64,000 bases of DNA from Pseudomonas mandelii (GTDB taxonomy: Bacteria; Pseudomonadota; Gammaproteobacteria; Pseudomonadales; Pseudomonadaceae). Below, piece by piece: positions 34,513 through 43,100 of this stretch; within the stretch, counting starts at the first letter, position 1, and the number at the start of each line of letters is the position of its first letter. Under the pieces are notes generated by a model, which saw only the letters and a program-made list of their open reading frames with translations, had not been told where the DNA came from and did not search any database. The stretch is taken from assembly GCF_900106065.1 (NCBI RefSeq), contig NZ_LT629796.1:6114501-6178500 (forward strand), in the 5' to 3' direction. The position numbers and the translations under genes are program-made.

Positions 34513-35631
34513 CTACGGGACATCCGTTTGTGGCAAAAGCTGCACGCCGAGGTAGAGCGCGAGCATGCCGTCCAGTTTCAGCGGATCAACCCCGCTCAAC
34601 TCGGCAATCCGCTCCATCCGATAGCGCAAGCTGTTGCGATGAATCCCCAGCGCATCCGCGCAGGCCTGACTCTGCCCGTCGTGCTCGCACCAACTGCGCA
34701 AGGTCGTCAGCAGTTGGCCGTTGCCGTCCTTGGCGATGACTTTGCGCAGTGGCTTGAGCAATTCATCCAGCGCGTCATCGTTGCGATGCCGCCACAGCAT
34801 CACCGGCAACCGATAACGGGTGAGCGTGAGCAAGCGCGAACGCGGCAGCACATCGCGCCCATAGGCCAGTAAGTCGCCAACCCGTCGATAACAACGACGC
34901 AGCCCGGACAACCCATCCGCCTGCCCCCCCACGGCAATGCGCAAAATGTTCCAGCCCAGGCCATCGAGTTTTTCCAGCAGCCGTTCATTCTCGATCGCCT
35001 GACTCGCCGGCCGACACCACAGCAACGAAGACTTGGCCGAACTCACGCACCAGCTGTCCGGGTAACGCGAAGTCAGCCAGGCACTGAGCGCCTCCACCGT
35101 CTGCCCGGGACCGTGCTCCATGCCCAACTCGAACAGATAAGGCACCCGCGTCATTTGCGGTTTCAGGCCCAATTGCTGCGCTTCATCCAGCAAGCGCGGC
35201 GAATCCCCGGCCTCGCTCAACAGCAATGCCAGCAGATCATCGCAACGCTGACGCCGCCATTGCTGCTCGGCCTGCTGATTGCGCTGGCCTACCAACATTT
35301 CGGCGGTCATCCGCACCAGCTCGGCATAGGTGCGCAGTTGCTCCGGCTCGCCGGTAATGCCCAGCACACCGATCAGGCGCTGATCGAGCAGCAACGGCAA
35401 GTTGATCCCCGGCTGTACGCCTTTGAGGTGAATCGCCGTCTGCGCATCGATCTCCACCACGCGCCCATTGGCCAAGACCAACTGCGCGCCTTCATGGCGG
35501 GTATTGATGCGCTCCGGCTCGCCGCTGCCGAGAATCAATCCCTGGCTGTCCATCACGTTGACGTTGTACGGCAGGATGGCCATCGCCCGGTCGACGATGT
35601 CCTGGGCCAGGTCGTGATCGAGTTCGAACAT
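34513..35631 (-). CDS. CdaR-family sugar-diacid regulator
   Basis: A 372-residue protein from the ATG at 35631 (MFELDHDLAQDIVDRAM); the frame is open to 35691. The N-terminal sugar-diacid recognition domain (residues ~5-135: ILPYNVNVMDSQGLILGSGEPERINTRHEGA) is followed by a middle GGDEF-like region and a C-terminal PucR-type helix-turn-helix (LRSWCEHDGQSQACADALGI HRNSLRYR). CdaR proteins activate glucarate, galactarate or glycerate genes. Its place between the glycerate kinase gene and a divergent transporter supports local control of both. Confidence 0.9.
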   Translation of the reverse strand: MFELDHDLAQDIVDRAMAILPYNVNVMDSQGLILGSGEPERINTRHEGAQLVLANGRVVEIDAQTAIHLKGVQPGINLPLLLDQRLIGVLGITGEPEQLRTYAELVRMTAEMLVGQRNQQAEQQWRRQRCDDLLALLLSEAGDSPRLLDEAQQLGLKPQMTRVPYLFELGMEHGPGQTVEALSAWLTSRYPDSWCVSSAKSSLLWCRPASQAIENERLLEKLDGLGWNILRIAVGGQADGLSGLRRCYRRVGDLLAYGRDVLPRSRLLTLTRYRLPVMLWRHRNDDALDELLKPLRKVIAKDGNGQLLTTLRSWCEHDGQSQACADALGIHRNSLRYRMERIAELSGVDPLKLDGMLALYLGVQLLPQTDVP

Positions 35632-35672
35632 ATCGGGATCCTTGAAAGCGTGATGGGACAGGTTGTTCACGC

Positions 35673-35732
35673 GCACAGGGTTGGGTCGCAAACCCTGTGC
35701 TCAGGCACAAAGACAGCCACCCCGAGGGTGGC
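35673..35732. promoter_or_regulatory. Two palindromes in the divergent regulator/transporter promoter region
   Basis: GCACAGGGTT-N8-AACCCTGTGC (35673-35700) is a 10-base inverted repeat, and GCCACCCcgaGGGTGGC (35716-35732) is a second hairpin. Both lie in the ~170 bases between the divergent starts at 35631 and 35801. The first is a candidate operator for the CdaR-type protein; the second may be a leader hairpin. Assignment is inferred from position. Confidence 0.45.
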
Positions 35733-35800
35733 CGAGACTCTCTGGGCGATCAACGTTACCCTGCGCATCGCAAAAAATCATAATAAAGAGAGAGCCCGCC

Positions 35801-37111
35801 ATGTCACAGAGCGCCGCCGCTACCCAGGCCATCGTTGACGACAAAAACGCCGTCTACAAACGCATTACCCTGCGTTTGATCCCCTTCATCTTCATCTGCT
35901 ACCTGTTCAACTACCTCGACCGGGTCAACGTTGGATTCGCCAAACTGCAGATGCTCGACGCGCTGAAATTCAGCGAAACCGTGTACGGCCTCGGGGCCGG
36001 GATCTTCTTCATCGGCTACGTGCTGTGCGGCGTACCGAGCAACCTGGCCCTGACCAAATTCGGCCCACGGCGCTGGATCGCGCTGATGATGATCGTCTGG
36101 GGCACGCTGTCGACCTGCCTGCTGTTCGTCACCACCCCGACCGAGTTCTACACCTTGCGCCTGTTCACCGGCGCGGCCGAAGCCGGGTTCTTCCCGGGCG
36201 TGGTGCTGTATCTTTCGCAGTGGTTCCCGACCTTCCGCCGTGGCCGCATCATGGCGCTGTTCATGTCGGCGATCCCGGTGTCCGGCCTGCTCGGCAGCCC
36301 GTTCTCAGGTTGGATTCTTAACCATTTCGCGGCGGGCCAAGGCGGTTTGGCGGGCTGGCAGTGGATGTTCCTGTTGCAAGGCATCCCGACCGTAATCCTC
36401 GGTGCCCTCGCCTATTTCCTGCTGAGCGACAGTTACGCCAATGCCAAGTGGCTCACGCCGTTCGAGCGCTCGGTGCTGGAAGCCGACCACGCCATCGATC
36501 TGGCCAACAAACCGAAAACCGCTACTGACTCGCTGCTGGCCGTGTTCAAGAACCCGGCGATCTGGGCCTTCGGTTTGATTTACTTCTGCATCCAGAGCGG
36601 CGTCTACGCGATCAACTTCTGGCTGCCGTCGATCATCAAGAACCTGGGCTTCAGCGATAACCTGGTGATTGGTTGGTTGAGCGCGATTCCGTACCTGCTG
36701 GCGGCGCTGTTCATGTTGATGGTTGGCCGCTCGGCGGACTTGCGCAAAGAACGTCGCTGGCACTTGGTGGTGCCTATGTTGATGGGCGCGGTGGGCTTGC
36801 TGATTGCCGTGAACTTCGCCACAACACCGGCCATCGCGATTCTCGGTTTGACCATCGCCACCATGGGCGCCCTCACCGGTTTGCCAATGTTCTGGCCAGT
36901 GCCGACAGCGATGTTGAGCGCGGGCGCGGCGGCGGGCGGTTTGGCGCTGATCAACTCCATGGGACAGATGGCGGGTTTCCTGAGCCCGTACCTGGTGGGT
37001 TGGGTCAAGGACAGCACCGGCTCGACCGATGCCGCGCTTTATCTGCTGGCGGGCGTGATTGTGTGCGGGAGCTTTTTGGCGCTGCGCATGACGCGCACGT
37101 TGCGGGTGTAA
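35801..37111 (+). CDS. MFS transporter, anion:cation symporter family (sugar-acid/glycerate type)
   Basis: From the ATG at 35801 (AGAGAG upstream), 436 residues with twelve predicted membrane segments and the ACS-family signature LNYLDRVNVGFA (here FNYLDRVNVGFAKLQ) in TM1, GAAEAGFFPGVVLYLSQWFP in TM4, and RGRIMALFMSAIPVSGLLGSP. Relatives include GudP, phthalate and nicotinate carriers. Being divergent from a CdaR-type regulator and near glycerate kinase, it most likely imports glycerate or a related sugar acid. The open frame extends 138 bases further upstream, but that part is not transporter-like. Confidence 0.92.
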   Translation: MSQSAAATQAIVDDKNAVYKRITLRLIPFIFICYLFNYLDRVNVGFAKLQMLDALKFSETVYGLGAGIFFIGYVLCGVPSNLALTKFGPRRWIALMMIVWGTLSTCLLFVTTPTEFYTLRLFTGAAEAGFFPGVVLYLSQWFPTFRRGRIMALFMSAIPVSGLLGSPFSGWILNHFAAGQGGLAGWQWMFLLQGIPTVILGALAYFLLSDSYANAKWLTPFERSVLEADHAIDLANKPKTATDSLLAVFKNPAIWAFGLIYFCIQSGVYAINFWLPSIIKNLGFSDNLVIGWLSAIPYLLAALFMLMVGRSADLRKERRWHLVVPMLMGAVGLLIAVNFATTPAIAILGLTIATMGALTGLPMFWPVPTAMLSAGAAAGGLALINSMGQMAGFLSPYLVGWVKDSTGSTDAALYLLAGVIVCGSFLALRMTRTLRV

Positions 37112-37127
37112 GGCGTTACAGATGATC

Positions 37128-37173
37128 GTTCCCACGCTCCGCGTGGGAATGCAGCCCGGGACGCTCCGCGTCC
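37128..37173. repeat. Short double-hairpin repeat
   Basis: TTCCCACGCTCCGCGTGGGAA followed by GGGACGCTCCGCGTCCC: two adjacent hairpins with the same CGCTCCGCG loop core, a widespread intergenic repeat type in Pseudomonas, just after the transporter gene. Confidence 0.7.
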
Positions 37174-37184
37174 CTTCCGATCAA

Positions 37185-37212
37185 CAAAAAAAGGCCCTTT
37201 CGGGCCGTTTCT
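37185..37212 (+). terminator. Rho-independent terminator of the MFS transporter gene
   Basis: AAAAAAAGGCCC-TTTC-GGGCCGTTTCTT; compact GC stem flanked by A and T runs, so it can work in both directions. Confidence 0.8.
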
Positions 37213-37273
37213 TATTTCGCGTGTGCACACAGCTCTTATGTGGCCAGACACACTTTTGTGAACACTCAAGCTT

Positions 37274-37408
37274 TTGTGGCGAGGGAGCTTGCTCCCGCTG
37301 GGCTGCGAAGCAGCTCCAAAAGCTGCAACCGCGACCTTTCAGGTACACCGCAGATACCGGATGTACGACTGCTGCGCAGCCGAGCGGGAGCAAGCTCCCT
37401 CGCCACGA
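37274..37408. repeat. REP-type long inverted repeat
   Basis: TTGTGGCGAGGGAGCTTGCT at the left and GAGCAAGCTCCCTCGCCACG at the right, same family as 33025-33119, separated by about 85 bases of partly complementary sequence. Confidence 0.8.
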
Positions 37409-37433
37409 GTATGTGCCCTCTTCGAAATTGGCT

Positions 37434-37796
37434 TTAGCCCTGCGGGCCAACGTTATCCAGCAGCCGATTCGCCGTGATCTCCGCCGTCATAATGCTGTTG
37501 GAAATTCCCAACAGCGCATAACGCGATTCACCCGCCAGATGATCCACCAACTGATGAACCATCACATCGACCGACGCCAGCGTCTCGACCAGATACACCG
37601 CCAGGGTTTCGGTCGTGGCTTCGGGGTCTACGGAAAACAGGGTGCTGCGGGTTCGCGGGGTGGCCTTGATGTCGGCATTGGATGGGAAGTGGAAGTCGAG
37701 CGCTCGTTCGGCGGCGTCGTTGAGTTTTTTGGAATCGGTGGATTCGTAGGGGGAAACGTCGTCCGCTTCGGGTGGGTTTGGTGTTGGTTTGAACAT
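37434..37796 (-). CDS. DUF6124 (DUF3077-like) family small protein
   Basis: A 120-residue cytoplasmic protein: MFKPTPNPPE start, then a helical region (LNDAAERALDFHF, TETLAVYLVETLASVDVMVHQLVDHLAGESRYALLGISNSIMTAEI). This matches a Pseudomonas-restricted family of unknown function whose members characteristically begin MFKxTPNPP. AGGAG precedes the ATG. A ~270-base leader containing a 157-base repeated element lies directly upstream (37870-38137). Confidence 0.8.
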   Translation of the reverse strand: MFKPTPNPPEADDVSPYESTDSKKLNDAAERALDFHFPSNADIKATPRTRSTLFSVDPEATTETLAVYLVETLASVDVMVHQLVDHLAGESRYALLGISNSIMTAEITANRLLDNVGPQG

Positions 37797-37869
37797 GGAT
37801 GAAACTCCTAAAGCGCTTAAAAGGAGCCATCACCCCTCGCTACCAAACGAACGGGTGGTGGCCATACGC

Positions 37870-38137
37870 AGGTTGGTAGACCGGGCTTTAGGAAGCGGCG
37901 CGCCCGAAGGCGCCCTGCGCATGACCACCATAAAACCGAGACGAAAAATCTCAGCAAAGGAAGGTGCTTTGCGTCTAAAAACCCGGGCTACCAAACCCGA
38001 TCACTGATATTCAGCGACGGGACAAACGATAAAACCCAGGCCCAAGACGCACAAGCCGGCGGATTCTGGCGCAGCCGTAGGCAACGGCGCAAGGTTGTGT
38101 AGTCCGAGAGAGTGTCTGGAGATGTCTGTTAAACATC
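37870..38137 (-). ncRNA. Repeated leader element, copy 1 (upstream of the DUF6124 gene)
   Basis: Positions 37981-38137 match 39810-39966 with six differences in 157 bases, all transitions; homology continues more weakly to about 37870 (GTAGACC, GGCGC, CCATAAAA blocks). On the minus strand it reads toward the DUF6124 start. It contains several hairpins, such as CCCGGGCTACCAAACCCG, GGCGCGCCCGAAGGCGCC and GGAGATG...CATCTCC. A short open frame here is interrupted by a stop that is absent in copy 2, so a structured 5' leader or small RNA seems likelier than a peptide. Confidence 0.5.
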
Positions 38138-38180
38138 TCCGTTTATTACTTACTCATCACGGCTGTTGCAACAGCCCTGA

Positions 38181-39590
38181 CTAACCCGCTTGCACCTGAT
38201 AGGAAACCTTGCCATCCAACAGTTCTTGCACCGGACTGCTGTCGCCGCCCGTTTGAGCGCTCCCCCAAGTCACCACGCGGCCGTCCGAGGTCAGCGCCGT
38301 GAACGCGTTACTATTGGCGTAAATGGCTCGTACATCGGTCAACCGGCTTTCCACCGCAGATGTATCGCCCCCCAAGCTTTTATTCCCCCAGGCCACAACG
38401 CTGCCATCCTTGCACAGGGCTGCAAAGGCTGCCGACGAGCCAACCACCTGAACAATGTCGCGCCGTTGTGCAATATCGGCAGGTATTTCGCCACCAGCTG
38501 AGCCATCTCCCCAGGCGACAACCTGACCGTTAGTGCAAAGAGCAGCAAATGCGGAAAAGGTGCAGCAAACTACTTCAATATCAGTCCGGGCCTCTATTTC
38601 TGGGTTGCCGATGGTGCCACCCCCCATTTGGTGCCCCCAGGCCACAACCTGGCCGGTGGAACGCGTTGCAGCAAAGGCGAACTGATTGGCGCAGCACAGT
38701 TCGTTGACATCGGTCAGTGAGGCGATGGGTGCCGGCAGGGTTCCCCCGGTACTCCGGCCCCAGGCGACGAGACTGCCCTTTGCGCGCAATGCGGCAAAAG
38801 CATATTGGGTGCCGAGGAAGGTTTTGAAGTCGGAAAGCATCGCGATCTCGGGCGGCAGCGTTCCACCGGTGTCAGGTTTGCCCCAAGCCACCAAATGCCC
38901 GGTTTCCCGTCGTGCGACAAATACACCGTCGCTGCCCACGCACTGCACAATGTCCCTCAGCGCGCCGATGGACTCGGGCACTTCGCTACCCTGCCCCCAG
39001 GCCACCACTTGCCCGGTGTTTTTTATACCGGCGAACGCGCTTTTGCCACCGCTGACCTCAACAAAACCCGAAGAACTGACACCGCCCATATTCCCGCCAG
39101 CGCCCGCGTCGCCCCAAACCGCCACCGTTCCATCGGCTCGAAGGGCGGCAAAAGCGCTGGAAGTGGCGCTGACAGCAGCGATGTCATTCGGGGGCGCAGT
39201 GTCCGCAGGGATCGCTGCACCCAAATCCGGATGCCCCCAGCCGACGAGGCCCCCGTCATCAGTACGCGCGACGAAGGCGCCCCAACTGCCAATAATGTTT
39301 GCCGAATTCAGGATGACCTGATCGTCGCCGACGCGAACATGCAGTGCCTGTTGCTGGGTATCGCGCCAGGTGTGGGCCGTTGTCCAGTCGTTGTCAGTCG
39401 CGTACTTCCACTGCGCAACGACTGGCTCCCCGGTAAGGGTATCAAAGGCGCGCAGTAGACGTGACGTACCGGACAGCCCAAACAGGTGGGGATTTGAGCG
39501 CGCGCCCATGACTTTCAGGCGACCTGAGCCTATCACGGCTTTTTCGGATGCTTCTGACGTTGAAGTGGTGCGGTCGGATTGAACAGACAT
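38181..39590 (-). CDS. RCC1-like repeat protein
   Basis: A 469-residue protein from the ATG at 39590 (MSVQSDRTT; AGGAG seven bases upstream); the frame is open to 39629. After an N-terminal region, about seven units of ~50 residues recur, each with AFAALRxxGxVVAWG and GGxxPxxIAxLxDI, as in beta-propeller RCC1/tubulin-suppressor proteins. There is no signal peptide. The function is unknown; such propellers bind proteins or ligands and in bacteria sometimes belong to secreted adhesins or toxins. It shares its immediate upstream sequence, ribosome binding site and palindrome with the giant Ig-like gene at 40102-45144. Confidence 0.8.
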   Translation of the reverse strand: MSVQSDRTTSTSEASEKAVIGSGRLKVMGARSNPHLFGLSGTSRLLRAFDTLTGEPVVAQWKYATDNDWTTAHTWRDTQQQALHVRVGDDQVILNSANIIGSWGAFVARTDDGGLVGWGHPDLGAAIPADTAPPNDIAAVSATSSAFAALRADGTVAVWGDAGAGGNMGGVSSSGFVEVSGGKSAFAGIKNTGQVVAWGQGSEVPESIGALRDIVQCVGSDGVFVARRETGHLVAWGKPDTGGTLPPEIAMLSDFKTFLGTQYAFAALRAKGSLVAWGRSTGGTLPAPIASLTDVNELCCANQFAFAATRSTGQVVAWGHQMGGGTIGNPEIEARTDIEVVCCTFSAFAALCTNGQVVAWGDGSAGGEIPADIAQRRDIVQVVGSSAAFAALCKDGSVVAWGNKSLGGDTSAVESRLTDVRAIYANSNAFTALTSDGRVVTWGSAQTGGDSSPVQELLDGKVSYQVQAG

Positions 39591-39657
39591 GATGATGACT
39601 CCTGTCGAGGGTATGAGTGACGGAGTCAATTAAGGCGTAAGACGATGGTATTGGCTA

Positions 39658-39676
39658 CTGTCAGAAATAACAGGTA
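39658..39676 (-). promoter_or_regulatory. Shared palindrome upstream of the RCC1-like gene
   Basis: ACTGTCAGAAATAACAGGT lies within a ~100-base segment (39591-39700) aligning with 45145-45255 upstream of the Ig-like gene: TCCTGTCGAGGG, GACGGAGT, TTAAGG, ATTGGCTACTGTCA, ACAGGT occur in the same order. The conserved inverted repeat suggests a common regulator or leader structure. Confidence 0.5.
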
Positions 39677-39715
39677 ACCGGAGGTGGCTGACAAGCGGTA
39701 GGCGTGCTTATACGG

Positions 39716-39966
39716 GGTTAGCAGACCAGGACTCTAGAACCCGGCGCACCGAAGTGCCCCATGCAAAGCCGCCATAAAATGAAGAGCGAACGTTGTACGT
39801 CTAAAGATGACCCGGGCTACCAAACCCGATCGCTGATATTCAGCGACGGGACAAACGATAAAACCCAGGCCCAAGGCGCATAAGCCGGCGGATTCTGGCG
39901 CAGTCGTAGGCAACGGCGCAAGGTTGTGTAGCCTGAGAGAGTGTCTGGAGATGTCTGTTAAACATT
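39716..39966 (-). ncRNA. Repeated leader element, copy 2 (upstream of the RCC1-like gene)
   Basis: Positions 39810-39966 are 96% identical to 37981-38137; flanking blocks up to about 39716 are recognisable but diverged (GCAGACC, GGCGCACCGAAGTGCCCC, GCCATAAAA). On the minus strand an open frame of 82 codons covers it (containing HNLAPLPT and GLGFIVCPVAEYQ), but the equivalent frame in copy 1 stops after EYQ. Probably a structured leader or small RNA placed before a minus-strand gene. Confidence 0.5.
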
Positions 39967-40101
39967 CCTGCTTAATCCTCACTCAGGGCTAATCAATAAA
40001 TGGCCGCCGGATAAATAAATACGTCCCCACATTTCCTCCTAGTAAATAGATCCGCCCCCTTAAACACACTGACGTATGTTTAATATGTTCAATTTTTTGC
40101 G

Positions 40102-43100
40102 CTACAACGAAAAAGAAAACGTATCCACAATACAATATTGACCACGAAAAATTAGTTCAATTCGCTTAATCCCGAAAAACGTAAAAGTGCTCTTTACAGG
40201 CGATTCCCCGGAGACTAATAATTCCTCGCCCAAAATCTCACCTCCTACCCCATAGATAACGGCAGTACAATCCCCCGTCCATTGCCAAAAGCTGACTTGA
40301 GAACATGGAGCTTTGAGTTCAAGTCTGACTCTTGCCCCTGAACCTTGTATACAGTTCCCTTCCAACTTCCCTGGGGCTGAACCTAAGGAAAATCGTGCAA
40401 CAACTGCATAGCCATTAGCTTGAAATTGCACAAGGCTTAGAAAAAGAGCTGGCGTTTCTAAAGGAGCTTCATTTAAAAAAAGCTCTTTTTCGGGCAGGCT
40501 TTGAAAGTCCTCAAAGCTGACAAATGGTTTAATTTCAAATGTTCGTGCAGCTGACGTTTGTTCACTTCCGTACAACGCCTTCGCCGTAAAACTGTGCGGC
40601 CCCAAGGCCAGGCCGGTGTCGGTCAAGGTCCAGATTCCCGTCGTCGCATCGGCGGTGGGTTGGCCCTTCGGTGTTGTACCGTCGAGTACCTGGACTTTCT
40701 GACCTTTGCTGGCCGTGCCGGTCAGCGTCACGCTGGTCTCGAACGATGTACCGCTATTGGGAATTTCGACCCCGCTTGGCGAGCCTTTGACCGAATCAAT
40801 GGTCGGTTTATCCTCCACCGCCACGGTAAACGTGAACGGTGGAGCGGACTCTTCGCCTTCGCCATACAGCGCCAAAGCCTTGAGGCTGTAAGCCTTGACG
40901 GTCAATGCACTTACCACCTGAGTCCAGATGCCGCTGCCATTGGCGGTAGGTTCCCCCAGTGAAGTAGTGCCATCGAGCAAGCGGACTTTCTGGTTGGGAC
41001 TGGCCTTGCCAGTGACGGTCACCGACCGGTCGAAGGTGATGCCACCCTGGGCGACCGGGCCTTTGGAATCGGTGACCGAGTCAATGGCCGGTTTGAGCGC
41101 CGCCGCCACGGTAAACGTGAACGGTGGAGCGGACTCTTCGCCCTCGCCATACAGCGCCAGCGCCTTGAGGCTGTAAGCCTTGACGGTCAATGCACTTACC
41201 ACCTGAGTCCAGACACCCGAACCATTGGCGGTAGGTTCCCCCAGTGAAGTGGTGCCATCGAGCAAGCGGACTTTCTGGTTGGGACTGGCCTTGCCAGTGA
41301 CGGTCACCGACCGGTCGAAGGTGATGCCACCCTGGGCGACCGGGCCTTTGGAATCGGTGACCGAGTCAATGGCCGGTTTGAGCGCCGCCGCCACGGTAAA
41401 CGTGAACGGTGGAGCGGACTCTTCGCCCTCGCCATACAGCGCCAGCGCCTTGAGGCTGTAAGCCTTGACGGTCAATGCACTTACCACCTGAGTCCAGGTG
41501 CCCGAACCATTGGCGGTGGGTTCACCCAGCGCGGTGGTGCCATCGAGCAAGCGGACTTTCTGGTTGGGGCTGGCCTTGCCAGTGACGGTCACCGACCGGT
41601 CGAAGGTGATGCCACCCTGGGCGACCGGGCCTTTGGAATCGGTGACCGAGTCAATGGCCGGTTTGAGCGCCGCCGCCACGGTAAACGTGAACGGTGGAGC
41701 GGACTCTTCGCCCTCGCCATACAGCGCCAGCGCCTTGAGGCTGTAAGCCTTGACGGTCAATGCACTTACCACCTGAGTCCAGATGCCGCTGCCATTGGCG
41801 GTAGGTTCCCCCAGAGAAGCGGTGCCATCGAGCAAGCGGACTTTCTGGTTGGGGCTGGCCTTGCCAGTGACGGTTACTGATCGGTCAAAGGTGATGCCGC
41901 CCTGGGCGACCGGGCCTTTGGAATCGGTGACCGAGTCAATGGTTGGCTTGACCGCCACCGCCACGGTAAACGTGCGCAACGGGGTGGATGCTTCGCCCTC
42001 GCCATACAGCGCCAGCGCCTTGAGGCTGTAAGCCTTGACGGTCAATGCACTTACCACCTGAGTCCAGGTGCCGCTGCCATTGGCGGTAGGTTCCCCCAGT
42101 GATGTAGTGCCATCGAGCAAGCGGACTTTCTGGTTGGGGCTGGCCTTGCCAGTGACTGTTACTGATCGGTCAAAGGTGATGCCACCCTGGGCGACCGGGC
42201 CTTTGGAATCGGTGACCGAGTCAATGGCCGGTGTGACCGCCACCGCCACGGTCAAGGTTCGTGGCGCGGAGCTCTGACCCGAACCGTACAACGCCTTCGC
42301 GGTAAAGCTATGGGCCCCCGCACTCAACCCGGACACCAGCAAGGTCCAGACCCCCGTGCCCGGATCCGCCGTCGGCTGACCTTTGGAGACCGTACCGTCG
42401 AGCACATCGACTTTCTGGCCTTTGCTGGACGTACCGGTCAGCGTGATGCTGGTATCAACCGTGCTCCCGCCTTCTGCGATCTCATCCCCATTGGAATCGG
42501 TCAAACGGGTGATAGCAGGCTTCACATCCTCCACAGCCTTGACCGTGTAGGTACGCACCTGAAACGGCAGCGCATTGTTTTCATCCTGACTGCCACTCAA
42601 CCCCGCCTTGAACTCAACTTTCAGCTCGCTCCCGTCCTTCAGGTTTTTCAACTCATTGAATGGAATCGGATGCGTATAAAAGCCCTGGATAATCCAGGTT
42701 TCGTTGGTTTGCGAGAAAGGCGGCTGCCAAAATGTCTGGGCGTAGGGACTGTCGTCATTGTTGGTGCCTTGCACCCGCAACCAGACAAACTGTTTCAGCG
42801 CAATGAACGGCCAGGCGTTAACCTGGATCACCGCGTTGGCGGTCAGCTGGCTGACGTCGAATTCGGCCCCTTCACCGTTGTCCGCGGCCTGGAGGATCAA
42901 TGGTTTGTCGAGCACGTTTTCCGGCAGTGGCAGCACCGATAACGTCAGGGTGTCCGAGGGCATGGGGCTGCTGCTGCCGCGAGTTACCTTGTAGTTCACC
43001 GTTACCGCTTTGCCGAGGCTGAAGGCGACCACCTTAGGCTCCAACGGTATCTCCTGCGGCCCGAGCGTGGTCACAGGCCACGGTGCGGTGGTATGCGAAC

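Noticed and set aside
37789..38007. 72-codon plus-strand frame over the repeated leader element
   Set aside because: Overlaps the DUF6124 start region and the structured repeat; no conserved peptide in the second copy on that strand.
39734..39982. 82-codon minus-strand frame in leader copy 2 as a real small protein
   Set aside because: The equivalent frame in copy 1 is cut by a stop after EYQ despite 96% DNA identity, so coding conservation is not supported; kept as possible RNA.
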